A stretch of DNA of 7,095 nt from Spirochaetales bacterium Spiro_01 (GTDB lineage Bacteria > Spirochaetota > Spirochaetia > Sphaerochaetales > Sphaerochaetaceae): positions 1 to 7,095 of the forward strand of contig LVBC01000134.1 in assembly GCA_001604265.1 (NCBI GenBank), written 5' to 3'. The notes beneath the pieces were generated by a model. It did not search any database. It had not been told where the DNA came from and saw nothing but the letters and a program-made list of their open reading frames with translations. Position 1 is the stretch's first letter, and every line of letters begins with the position of its first letter. The position numbers and the translations under genes were made by a program. This document shows, piece after piece, positions 1 to 6,041 of the stretch.

Positions 1-1
1 A

Positions 2-106
2 GACGAGGCAGCAGAAGCCTTTGCAAAGGGGGAGCCAATCGGAGACCCTGATGCAATCTGCAACCACCACCATCACGAGGATGGAGAGCATCACTGCCAC
101 CACTGA
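2..106 (+). CDS. C-terminal end of an unidentified protein with a His/Cys-rich tail (partial)
   Basis: This is an open frame entering from the left edge and stopping at TGA 104-106, giving 34 visible residues. The first half is acidic and alanine-rich (begins DEAAEAFAKGEP). The last 15 or so residues are a metal-ligand cluster: Cys, Asn, four consecutive His, then Glu-Asp-Gly-Glu, two His, Cys and two His at the end. Seen directly: eight His and two Cys within 15 residues. Such tails are known on metal sensors, metallochaperones and metal transporters, where they bind Zn, Ni, Co or Cu. The next gene is a heavy-metal ATPase, so a metal sensor (ArsR, Fur or DtxR type) or a chaperone is a reasonable inference. 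The part that would identify the family lies outside the window. A terminator lies 35 bases past the stop, so this gene probably ends its own transcript. Confidence 0.72.
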   Translation, partial: DEAAEAFAKGEPIGDPDAICNHHHHEDGEHHCHH

Positions 107-140
107 GCGCGAGAAACATATCTAACTTCCTACCTTTCAT

Positions 141-180
141 GAAGAGGGTGCCTCAGGGCATCCTCTTCTTGTCCTGTTGT
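141..180 (+). terminator. Rho-independent terminator after the His-tail gene
   Basis: A 12-base-pair stem (GAAGAGGGTGCC at 141-152 with GGCATCCTCTTC at 157-168, one G-T wobble) closes a TCAG tetraloop. It is followed by a T-rich tail at 169-180 interrupted by a few G and C. It sits 35 bases after the stop of the His-tail gene and just before the ATPase promoter, so the two plus-strand genes are probably separate transcripts, or linked by partial read-through. Confidence 0.75.
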
Positions 181-205
181 CCCAGCTGCAGAACAGAAAT
201 ATAAT
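177..205 (+). promoter_or_regulatory. Sigma-70-like promoter of the heavy-metal ATPase
   Basis: TTGTCC at 177-182 (4 of 6 against TTGACA) is followed after exactly 17 bases by a perfect TATAAT at 200-205. Transcription should begin near 211-213, only a few bases before the ATG at 216. The -35 box covers the TTG at 177 that would otherwise be the first possible start of the ATPase, which argues against that longer start. I saw no clear metalloregulator palindrome over the promoter. Confidence 0.65.
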
Positions 206-215
206 TCTCTCCATC

Positions 216-2060
216 ATGATCAAGAAACTGAATGACCTGCTTGCAGGCTGGCCGATGACAATAGCAGGAGGAGTCTTCCTCCTTTTATCACTCATACTTC
301 CAGGAGGAGAGAGTCTAGCCTGGTTCTCTGTATTCATCTGCGGAATCCCACTACTGTATCTTTCAATCTGGCGCATCATCCACAACAGAGGAATCAGCAA
401 GATATCCTCAGCCCTCCTCATTTCGATGGCCATGATAGCTGCAATAGCGATCGGGGACCTGTTTGCAGCCGGTGAGGTCGCCTTCATCATGGAGCTTGGA
501 GCCCTGCTCGAGGATATGACAACCGAAAGGGCCAGAAAGGGGCTGAGAAAGCTCATGGCACTTGCTCCCGAACAGGGAAGAGTCGTCAGGGATGGCAGGG
601 AGACCATCATCCCGGTCAAGGAGATAGAGAAAGGTGACATTCTCCGCATTCTCCCGGGAGAGACGATCCCAGTAGATGGTTGCATAAGAGTCGGAGAGAC
701 CTCAATAGACCAGTCGGTAATGACCGGAGAAGGACTTCCTGTCGACAGAGCAGTCGGAGATATGGTCTTCAGTGGCACGATCAACTGCTATGGCTCGATA
801 GACATAGAAGCGTCAAAGGTCGGCAAGGAGAGCTCGCTGCAGCGCCTTATAAGGATGGTCGAGGAGGCAGAAAGCAGCAAGGCGCCCGTCCAGCGCATTG
901 CAGATACCTGGGCTAGCTACCTCGTTCCAGTTGCACTTCTCATCGCAATTCTTGCATATGTGATAACAGGAAATATCATAAGAGCTGTCACAGTCATGGT
1001 CGTCTTCTGCCCCTGCGCACTTGTCCTGGCAACGCCCACTGCGATAATGGCGGCCATCGGACAGGCAACGAAGCATGGTGTGATAATAAAATCCGGAAGG
1101 GCTCTCGAGGAGATGGGAAAGGTCGACATAATCGCCTTCGACAAGACAGGCACCCTCACCTATGGAAGACCTGAAGTCAGCGATGTGATGGCCATCTCCG
1201 ATATAGATGAAAGCAGGCTGATTGCCATCGCCGCCTCTGCAGAGAGGAGAAGCGAGCACCCGCTTGCAAAAGCAATAGTGGCAAGGGCCGAAAAAGAGGG
1301 TCTTGAGCTCTATCCTGCAACTGAGTTCAGAATGTTCGCAGGAAAGGGAATCAGCGCAGAGATAGAGAAAGAGACCTACCTGCTTGGAAGCGAGAAGTTC
1401 CTTTCAGAGCACTCTGTTGCCCCGGACAAGAGGACAGAGGAGGCACTTGCAAGACTCCGCTCTGAAGGCAAGGCAGCAATACTCGTCTCCAGAGAGGAGA
1501 GCATCATCGGAGTCATCGGACTTTCGGATACTCCACGTCCGGAAGCAAGAGAGTCCATTGCTCGTCTGAAGGAGATGAATACCAGAGTCGTACTGCTTTC
1601 AGGAGATAATCAGAAGGCAGCTGAGCATCTTGCTTCCTTGGTCGCAATAGATGAAATCAGAGCAGAGCTTCTTCCTGAAGACAAGGTCGAGAACATCATC
1701 CAGCTTGGAAAGGAGGGATGCGTCTCCATGGTCGGCGATGGTGTCAACGATGCGCCTGCATTGAAAACTGCTCCTGTCGGAGTTGCAATGGGTGCTATGG
1801 GAAGCGACATCGCCATCGAGGCTGCAGATGTTGCACTCATGAGCGAGGATCTTTCGAAGCTCGTATATCTCAAGTGGCTATCCGTACAGACAGTCAGGAC
1901 AATCAGAATGGCAATCACGCTATCGATGTGCATCAACTTCGTTGCAGTCACTCTCTCAGTCCTCGGAGTGCTGAACCCTACTACAGGAGCTCTGGTGCAC
2001 AATGCAGGCTCACTCTTCGTAGTACTGCTTGCAGCTCTGCTCTACGACAGAAAGTACTGA
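216..2060 (+). CDS. Heavy-metal-translocating P1B-type ATPase (CPC type, no N-terminal metal-binding domain)
   Basis: This is a 614-residue inner-membrane pump that uses ATP to export a transition-metal ion. Segments in order: four N-terminal membrane helices (about residues 14-28, 34-52, 64-80, 84-99); the actuator domain with TGE at 170-172; helices 5 and 6 (234-251, 256-277), the latter carrying the metal-binding CPC at 265-267; the phosphorylation motif DKTGT with Asp309; the P1B-specific SEHP motif (HP at 348-349); the nucleotide-site GKG at 376-378; GDGVNDAP at 507-514; and helices 7 and 8 (561-586, 591-610). There is no HMA or CxxC domain at the N terminus. Helix 8 carries HNAGS (595-599), unlike the MxxSS of Cu(I) pumps and the D-G pair of ZntA/CadA, so the metal (Zn, Cd, Mn, Co or Cu) is left open. 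The start is ATG 216. An in-frame TTG at 177 lies in the promoter -35 box and has no Shine-Dalgarno site. ATG 216 also lacks one, so translation may be leaderless, or begin at ATG 255 (residue 14). Gut anaerobe relatives typically begin like the 216 form. Confidence 0.95.
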   Translation: MIKKLNDLLAGWPMTIAGGVFLLLSLILPGGESLAWFSVFICGIPLLYLSIWRIIHNRGISKISSALLISMAMIAAIAIGDLFAAGEVAFIMELGALLEDMTTERARKGLRKLMALAPEQGRVVRDGRETIIPVKEIEKGDILRILPGETIPVDGCIRVGETSIDQSVMTGEGLPVDRAVGDMVFSGTINCYGSIDIEASKVGKESSLQRLIRMVEEAESSKAPVQRIADTWASYLVPVALLIAILAYVITGNIIRAVTVMVVFCPCALVLATPTAIMAAIGQATKHGVIIKSGRALEEMGKVDIIAFDKTGTLTYGRPEVSDVMAISDIDESRLIAIAASAERRSEHPLAKAIVARAEKEGLELYPATEFRMFAGKGISAEIEKETYLLGSEKFLSEHSVAPDKRTEEALARLRSEGKAAILVSREESIIGVIGLSDTPRPEARESIARLKEMNTRVVLLSGDNQKAAEHLASLVAIDEIRAELLPEDKVENIIQLGKEGCVSMVGDGVNDAPALKTAPVGVAMGAMGSDIAIEAADVALMSEDLSKLVYLKWLSVQTVRTIRMAITLSMCINFVAVTLSVLGVLNPTTGALVHNAGSLFVVLLAALLYDRKY

Positions 2061-2063
2061 AGG

Positions 2064-2092
2064 AAAAAAGAGGAGACCCTTCCAGGTCTCCT
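2064..2092 (-). terminator. Rho-independent terminator of the unknown minus-strand gene, possibly bidirectional
   Basis: A perfect 8-base-pair stem, AGGAGACC (2071-2078) with GGTCTCCT (2085-2092), has a 6-base loop. Read on the minus strand it is followed by C and six T (2070-2064), the classical form, and lies about 20 bases past the stop of the minus-strand gene ending at 2113. In the plus direction only a short TTAT follows, so it may stop ATPase transcripts less efficiently. Confidence 0.8.
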
Positions 2093-2112
2093 TATGCAGG
2101 CTGGCAGCTGTA

Positions 2113-2613
2113 TCAGCCGTCTGTCTTTGCGAGGGATGCAACGAAATCGGATCTTCCGATATCCTTTGCCTCACTGTCATCGCTTCTGTGCAGGTTTTGC
2201 TTCTTTCCATCGATATCGACTGGAGAGGAAGCGACCATCTGGTTCTTCACGTAATCGGCAGTAAGACCTGGACCGCACCTGTGTCCATAGCCAAGCACGA
2301 TCTCGTACTTCGAGAAGGCCAGGACCCTTCTGATCCTGCCATTTCTTCTGACCGACTCCTCTATCTCATAGTCCAGCCAGACCTCTCTCCTGATTGCATA
2401 TGCGCCAACGATCTCGGTCACTGCACCAACTACATCCCCTACTGGGACTCTCCAGATGATTGCATGGGTATAGATTCCATCGATCCAGTCCCCAACATCC
2501 TCAACGATATCCTTTACTGCTGCTTCCAGCGAATTCTCCATGAAGACGACCTCTGAAAAAGCATCGCCTCTCTCATAGGATGAAACAAAATATACATACT
2601 TAGGTTCTGCCAT
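2113..2613 (-). CDS. Unknown protein, 166 residues
   Basis: I do not recognise the family. The start is set by the best ribosome binding site in the window: GGTGGAGG followed by five bases and ATG (2613-2611), giving a protein that begins MAEPKYVYFVSSYERGDAF. A longer in-frame start 14 codons upstream would place the Shine-Dalgarno site inside the gene and is unlikely. The product is soluble by appearance, with no signal peptide or membrane segment. It has an acidic alpha/beta first half (near residues 25-60 many Glu, Asp and Val), a middle rich in Val, Tyr and charged residues, one Cys in a Gly-His-rich patch (GYGHRCGPG), and a hydrophilic Asp/Ser/Lys-rich C terminus that looks disordered. 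It is the last of three minus-strand genes, 72 bases after the acetyltransferase gene, and ends in a strong terminator. The RBS, terminator and clean frame make it a likely real gene. No function is assigned. Confidence 0.8.
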   Translation of the reverse strand: MAEPKYVYFVSSYERGDAFSEVVFMENSLEAAVKDIVEDVGDWIDGIYTHAIIWRVPVGDVVGAVTEIVGAYAIRREVWLDYEIEESVRRNGRIRRVLAFSKYEIVLGYGHRCGPGLTADYVKNQMVASSPVDIDGKKQNLHRSDDSEAKDIGRSDFVASLAKTDG

Positions 2614-2658
2614 ATGATCCTCCACCTTCCATGATAACATACAATCAAACAACAAATG

Positions 2659-2686
2659 GGTCTCTTTTTGATATATATGAGAGACC
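2659..2686 (-). terminator. Possible weak terminator after the acetyltransferase gene
   Basis: GGTCTCT (2659-2665) and AGAGACC (2680-2686) form a perfect 7-base-pair stem around a 14-base AT-rich loop. The stem begins at the last base of the acetyltransferase stop codon (TAG, 2688-2686). The minus-strand tail (CATTTGTTGTTTG) is T-rich but interrupted, so termination would be partial. It lies upstream of the unknown gene, so it could also modulate read-through into it. Confidence 0.4.
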
Positions 2687-3207
2687 TACAGCCTCTTTTC
2701 GAGCAGGACGAGGCCCACACCGCTTATCCCATTGAAGGTGCATGGAATGACTGCAATCTCGGAGTATCCAAGTCTGCTGTAGAAGGCCCTTGCAGCAGTA
2801 TTCCTTTCGTTGGTATCGATCCTGAGATAGCGGCAGCCATTCTCGAGCGCATACTCCTCATAGTATCCTGCAAAGGCCCGTCCGTACCCCTTTCCTATCT
2901 CTTCCGGAGCGATTGCAAGAGTGTGCATCACCATCACTTCAGCCTCCGGACAGGGATACTTCCAGGGAGCAAGTGCATACACATCCACCTGCTGCTGGTT
3001 GAGAATTGCACTTCCGACAACCCGACCACCATCCTCGCAGACGAAGAGGTCTGCCCTATCGATTGCGGCAAGCGCAGTCTCTCTTTCCGGATAGACACCG
3101 CGCTGCCAGCCGATGGAAAGAAGCCCTCTTTCCTCTGCACTATGTATCCTCTCGTAGATTCCGGACACTGCATCAATGTCACTGAAAACTGCCCTTCTTA
3201 TTCTCAT
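2686..3207 (-). CDS. GNAT-family N-acetyltransferase
   Basis: This is a 173-residue cytosolic acyl-CoA-dependent acyltransferase of the Gcn5-related (GNAT) superfamily. It covers the whole fold: beta1 and the first helices in the first 25 or so residues (MRIRRAVFSDIDAVSGIYE); the strand VVGSAIL near 63-69; motif A at about 95-112, containing LAIAPEEIGKGYG whose GKGYG (105-109) holds the CoA pyrophosphate; and motif B with NTAARAFYSRLGY (136-148). The substrate cannot be read and could be a small molecule, an amino acid or a protein N terminus. ATG at 3207-3205 is chosen because the protein then starts as GNAT proteins usually do. The GGAG in front of it is only one base from the ATG, which is poor spacing. 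The only longer in-frame start is a TTG at 3243 with no Shine-Dalgarno site. It lies 58 bases downstream of the flavoprotein gene on the same strand, with no clear terminator between them, so co-transcription is plausible. Confidence 0.9.
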   Translation of the reverse strand: MRIRRAVFSDIDAVSGIYERIHSAEERGLLSIGWQRGVYPERETALAAIDRADLFVCEDGGRVVGSAILNQQQVDVYALAPWKYPCPEAEVMVMHTLAIAPEEIGKGYGRAFAGYYEEYALENGCRYLRIDTNERNTAARAFYSRLGYSEIAVIPCTFNGISGVGLVLLEKRL

Positions 3208-3265
3208 GCTCCAATTGAAGCATAGAGAGGAGAGGCAAATCAATTGTACACTGATAGGAAAGAAA

Positions 3266-3847
3266 CTATCTTATGAAGTTGGTCCTCTCCTTCTTTGCAG
3301 GAGCAGGCTGCACGACTCCTTCTCTCTTTCCGGCCTCGATGCTCTTTATGAGCCAGGCCATGTTCCTGCCAAGGATCTGCATGACTTCGACGCCCTCTCT
3401 GTCCTGCATGACCTCTTCTGGTGTGTTGCCATGGACCATGTTCCAGTAGCAGGAAGAGACGAGAGGCATCTCGTTTATTGTCGCATACTTGTTCAGCACA
3501 TCTATCGCAGCAGTTGTTCCGCCCCTTCTTGCAGAGACAATCGAGGCTGCCGGCTTGCATCTGAGTTCTGCCGTCGCACAGGAAAAGAGTCTATCGAGCA
3601 CTACCTGTATCTCTCCTGATGGGGATGCGTAGTAGACAGGGGATCCGAATACGAAGCCATCTGCCTCTCTGGTCTTCTCTGCAAGCTCGTTCACCAAGCT
3701 TTCAACCTCTCCGCTTACAGCTCTCTTGCCGACAAAGAATATCTCTGTCTCGATTCCTTCCCTGTTCAGGGCCTCGGCAACGATGGAAAGCGCTGTATAT
3801 GTACAGCCCTTCTCCCTTCTGCTTCCATTTACAAGCAATACCTTCAT
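3266..3847 (-). CDS. Flavodoxin-fold NAD(P)H-dependent FMN reductase-like protein lacking the usual cysteine cluster
   Basis: This is a 193-residue member of the flavodoxin-like / NADPH-dependent FMN reductase family related to iron-sulfur flavoproteins, expected to bind FMN in the cytosol. Visible signatures: the first strand and phosphate loop MKVLLVNGSRREKGCTYTA (1-19); the flavin-contacting FGSPVYYASPSG (67-78); SARRGGTT (105-112); YWNMVHGNTPEEV (134-146); and a family-typical end RTNFIR. Relatives as I know them carry, after strand 2, a loop of the type Gly-Cys-x-x-Cys with further Cys that binds an Fe-S cluster or acts as a redox dithiol. Here Gly46 is followed directly by EVESLVNEL, so roughly 15-17 residues with all those cysteines appear to be absent, in frame. 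FMN-only chemistry is inferred. The start is set by AAGGAG seven bases before ATG 3847-3845. A second ATG two codons upstream sits too close to it. A good promoter lies just upstream. Confidence 0.9.
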   Translation of the reverse strand: MKVLLVNGSRREKGCTYTALSIVAEALNREGIETEIFFVGKRAVSGEVESLVNELAEKTREADGFVFGSPVYYASPSGEIQVVLDRLFSCATAELRCKPAASIVSARRGGTTAAIDVLNKYATINEMPLVSSCYWNMVHGNTPEEVMQDREGVEVMQILGRNMAWLIKSIEAGKREGVVQPAPAKKERTNFIR

Positions 3848-3875
3848 GACCATTCTCCTTCTCTTTCTCCATTCA

Positions 3876-3904
3876 ATTCTATTTCACGGGATATTTTCTT
3901 TCAA
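3876..3904 (-). promoter_or_regulatory. Sigma-70-like promoter of the flavoprotein gene
   Basis: On the minus strand TTGAAA (3904-3899) and TAGAAT (3881-3876) are separated by exactly 17 bases, each 5 of 6 to consensus. Transcription would start near 3869, giving a short leader with the AAGGAG ribosome site before ATG 3847. It probably also serves the acetyltransferase gene and perhaps the unknown gene downstream. Confidence 0.7.
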
Positions 3905-3929
3905 TGTGCACTCTCTACTCGAATATCGA

Positions 3930-3950
3930 AATAGAGCTCCCTGCTCTATT
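3930..3950. repeat. Perfect 8-base inverted repeat in the divergent intergenic region
   Basis: AATAGAGC (3930-3937) and GCTCTATT (3943-3950) are perfect complements around a 5-base centre. The repeat lies between the flavoprotein promoter (about 26 bases away) and a TTGAAA that could be the -35 of the GntR gene (six bases away). No coding region runs into it from either side and neither strand has a T-run, so an operator is more likely than a terminator. The binding protein is unknown. Confidence 0.5.
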
Positions 3951-3955
3951 CTCAC

Positions 3956-3984
3956 TTGAAAAGAGTCCCAATAAATACTTTACT
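3956..3984 (+). promoter_or_regulatory. Weak candidate promoter of the GntR-type regulator
   Basis: TTGAAA (3956-3961) lies 17 bases before TTTACT (3979-3984), which matches TATAAT at 4 of 6 positions but lacks the important second-position A. If used, transcription would start near 3990 and give a leader of about 100 bases containing the inverted repeat at 3998-4061. The AT-rich TTATAT at 3994-3999 is an alternative -10 without a good -35. Confidence 0.3.
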
Positions 3985-3997
3985 TAATCATTGTTAT

Positions 3998-4061
3998 ATC
4001 AACGAATTGTAGGCCGCCTGTACTGGACCTCTGGATACAGAGGAACCTTGCCTTCGTTGAT
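3998..4061 (+). promoter_or_regulatory. Structured leader or paired operator upstream of the GntR gene
   Basis: ATCAACGAA (3998-4006) is perfectly complementary to TTCGTTGAT (4053-4061). Between them lie a perfect hairpin CCTCTG-GATA-CAGAGG (4028-4043) and a weaker one (4008-4013 with 4017-4022, two wobbles), so an RNA here could form a three-way junction ending about 10 bases before the ribosome site region. As DNA, the same two 9-base words could instead be two inverted binding sites about 55 bases apart. A related word, TTGGTTGAT, occurs upstream of the operon at the right end, which favours the protein-binding reading. It matches no riboswitch class I know. Confidence 0.5.
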
Positions 4062-4089
4062 GCGATTATGGGGAGATGGAAGATAGCTG

Positions 4090-4737
4090 ATGGAACAGAA
4101 ATCACTCAAGACAATGGTCTATGACCGAATTACATATGACATTCTTAATGGAAGATACAAGGAAAATGATATCATCAGCGAGAAGACGCTCATAGAGAAG
4201 TTCGGTGTAAGCAAGAGTCCTGTCAGGGAGGCACTGATCGAGCTCTGCAACGAGGGAATACTCAAGAGTCTTCCAAGGACCGGCTACCAGATCGTCCCCT
4301 GCAGCTTCAAGGAGATAGTAGACATTCTCAACCTGAGGACAGATATCGAGTGCACCAATCTCAGAAGGGCGAAAGACAGGATCACAGATGAGAAGATCGC
4401 TGCAATCGAGGCGAACAGCAAGGCGTGGAAGTACAGTGAGCAGGTCCAGGAGACCTCGACGCACTGGGAGAAGAACCACAACTTCCACCTCTCCCTCTGC
4501 GCACTTTCAGAGAACGAGTATGCCTACAGGATGGTAAAGCAGCTTCTCAAGCTCTCATCCAAGTTCTTCGCACAGTACTTCACATATGCCTCCCAGAACG
4601 ACTCGGAATCCAAGGGCGACTATCATGAGAAGATAATACAGGCCCTGAAGGATAGGAGCATCGATCGGGCCTGTGAGTATCTTGAGAAGGATATAAACAA
4701 CGTCAAGGAGCAGATACAGCAGCTATTTGGTCTCTGA
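4090..4737 (+). CDS. GntR-family transcriptional regulator, FCD (FadR-like) subfamily
   Basis: This is a 215-residue cytosolic DNA-binding regulator. An N-terminal winged helix-turn-helix covers about residues 5-70, with the recognition region EKTLIEKFGVSKSPVREAL (31-49) and wing RTGYQIV (63-69). An all-helical FCD ligand-binding domain follows (about 75-205), starting with the typical Leu-Arg...Glu (LRTDIE, 82-87). FCD domains usually bind a metal through Asp, His, His, His. Here the matching positions appear to be Asn129, His133, His179 and Asp201, an altered set. Such regulators usually sense carboxylates or amino-acid-derived acids and repress a neighbouring catabolic operon. ATG 4090 is the first possible ATG, because an in-frame TAG lies at 4084-4086. 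A GGAAGA sits about seven bases before it and a stronger GGGGAG further upstream. The gene converges with the desulfidase operon and overlaps its end by 15 bases, so it is the natural candidate controller of that operon. Confidence 0.93.
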   Translation: MEQKSLKTMVYDRITYDILNGRYKENDIISEKTLIEKFGVSKSPVREALIELCNEGILKSLPRTGYQIVPCSFKEIVDILNLRTDIECTNLRRAKDRITDEKIAAIEANSKAWKYSEQVQETSTHWEKNHNFHLSLCALSENEYAYRMVKQLLKLSSKFFAQYFTYASQNDSESKGDYHEKIIQALKDRSIDRACEYLEKDINNVKEQIQQLFGL

Positions 4738-6024
4738 ACTCTCCTGCTCCAGCATGGTCTCCAGAACGACCTCGTTGGTCTTTGTCATGCCATACTTTCC
4801 GACAACACCAAAGCTGTCGATAGTCTTCTCCACGTTCTCCTTGACAAGTCCATCTCCGGAGTGGAAGGACTTTCCATAGTCCACTGAAAGCTGGAGACCT
4901 GTGATGGCAGTATCCAGGGCCTGGCTTATCTTTGCTGCACAGCTTGCCTTCGCTCCATCGCAGAGCATTCCACCGATAGTTCCCAGAGTGTATGAGATCA
5001 CATTGGACATCGCCTCATAGCCGTAGCCGAGCATGTATGCAATTCCACAGCCAGCTCCGGCTGCTGCATGCACAGCGCCACAGAAGGCCGACAGATTGCC
5101 GACAGTTCTCTTCTGGAGTATTGCTACAAGGTTGGCCACAGCAAGCGCCCTGAGAAGCTTCTCGTGAGGAATCTGGTACTTAAGTGCATACTCCACTACT
5201 GGAACAGAGACTGTTATTCCCTGGTTTCCGCTTCCCGAGTTGATCACAACAGGCATCACACAGCCGCTCATCCTGGCATCGGAGCCAGCTGCAGCGGCTG
5301 CCCTGGCGAGGATCCTCACATCGCCTCTTCCATACATATCCATCAGATTCTTTCCGATACTGGCGCCGTAGTCCCCCTGAAGTCCCTCGTTCGCAATTGC
5401 CAGATTGTCCTTTATCTGGTTCTCGAGAACAGGAGCTATCCTCTCTATATCGCAGGAGTCTGCAAAGTCAATGATTCCCTGCACGGAAAGAAAGGACCTG
5501 TCAGGAACGCTTTCATCCTGCTCGCTCCTGATCTTGGCCTGCTCAAGGACCCTTCCATTCTTCATTACAAGGGAGACATTGGTATGCTCCCTTATGATCT
5601 CGACCTCAGCATTGTCGCTCTCTGTCGAGGCAACAATCCTGATAAATAGACCATCGACGTCAGGTACCAGGCTCACAGTGCAGAAGCCCTCTGCAAACAG
5701 CCTCTCTGCCTCCTCCAGGACCTCTGGAGTGACATGCTGCAGGATGCAGAGCTTTTCTTCAGGATTTGCCATCAGAGCACCCAGGATCACAGCGGCCCTG
5801 GCACCCTTCAGTGTCCTGGCATTCGGGATATCCACACTGTGGACGTTCTTTATGATGCTGCTACTGCAGTAGGCCTCGATCCGGGTCGGCCTCAGGCCGA
5901 GGACGGAGGCTGCATAGGCAGCTGCATATGCCAGAGCACTGGGCTCAGTGCACCCATAGGCAGGAATCAGCTCATAATCAAGAATGTCATAGTACTTCTC
6001 CAGTTCTTCTCTATTCATGCTCAT
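4723..6024 (-). CDS. L-cysteine desulfidase / UPF0597 family protein (YhaM/CyuA, serine-dehydratase-alpha-like)
   Basis: This is a 433-residue cytosolic Fe-S enzyme. Family members such as M. jannaschii MJ1025 and E. coli YhaM (CyuA) convert L-cysteine to pyruvate, ammonia and sulfide without PLP. Signatures: ELIPAYGCTEPSALA near the start with Cys25; SDARMSGCVMPVVINSGSGNQGITV (about 248-272, the Gly-rich active-site stretch); SAFCGAVHA with Cys315; and MLCDGAKASCAAK with Cys355 and Cys362. Cys25 plus three Cys with spacings of 40 and 7 is the cluster and catalytic set I recall for MJ1025, so a [4Fe-4S] enzyme is well supported. Cysteine as the exact substrate is a family inference, and another beta-substituted amino acid is possible. 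The start is ATG 6024, with AAGG only three bases upstream. The ATG two codons later (6018) has better spacing and could be the true start. It follows the URO-D-like gene by 17 bases, so the two form an operon. Its end overlaps the convergent regulator gene, leaving no room for a separate terminator. Confidence 0.9.
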   Translation of the reverse strand: MSMNREELEKYYDILDYELIPAYGCTEPSALAYAAAYAASVLGLRPTRIEAYCSSSIIKNVHSVDIPNARTLKGARAAVILGALMANPEEKLCILQHVTPEVLEEAERLFAEGFCTVSLVPDVDGLFIRIVASTESDNAEVEIIREHTNVSLVMKNGRVLEQAKIRSEQDESVPDRSFLSVQGIIDFADSCDIERIAPVLENQIKDNLAIANEGLQGDYGASIGKNLMDMYGRGDVRILARAAAAAGSDARMSGCVMPVVINSGSGNQGITVSVPVVEYALKYQIPHEKLLRALAVANLVAILQKRTVGNLSAFCGAVHAAAGAGCGIAYMLGYGYEAMSNVISYTLGTIGGMLCDGAKASCAAKISQALDTAITGLQLSVDYGKSFHSGDGLVKENVEKTIDSFGVVGKYGMTKTNEVVLETMLEQESSETK

Positions 6025-6041
6025 CTACCTTCTTCTTCCAA

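Noticed and set aside
177..215. A longer ATPase starting at TTG 177
   Set aside because: The TTG lies in the -35 box of a consensus-like promoter directly after a terminator tail, and it has no Shine-Dalgarno site. The added 13 residues are not typical of the family.
978..1040. Calling the ATPase a copper exporter from its CPC motif
   Set aside because: CPC is shared by Cu, Zn/Cd and other P1B groups. Helix 8 has HNAGS rather than the Cu-type MxxSS, and no N-terminal CxxC domain is present.
3998..4061. A known riboswitch (ZTP, fluoride, THF or TPP) or T-box in the GntR leader
   Set aside because: GGCCGCCTG briefly recalls a ZTP or THF core, but the other invariant segments of those classes and of the T-box are missing.
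5068..5872. Plus-strand open frames of 155-193 codons inside the desulfidase gene
   Set aside because: They lie opposite a strongly supported conserved gene, have no family features and no ribosome site, and are shadows of its codon usage.
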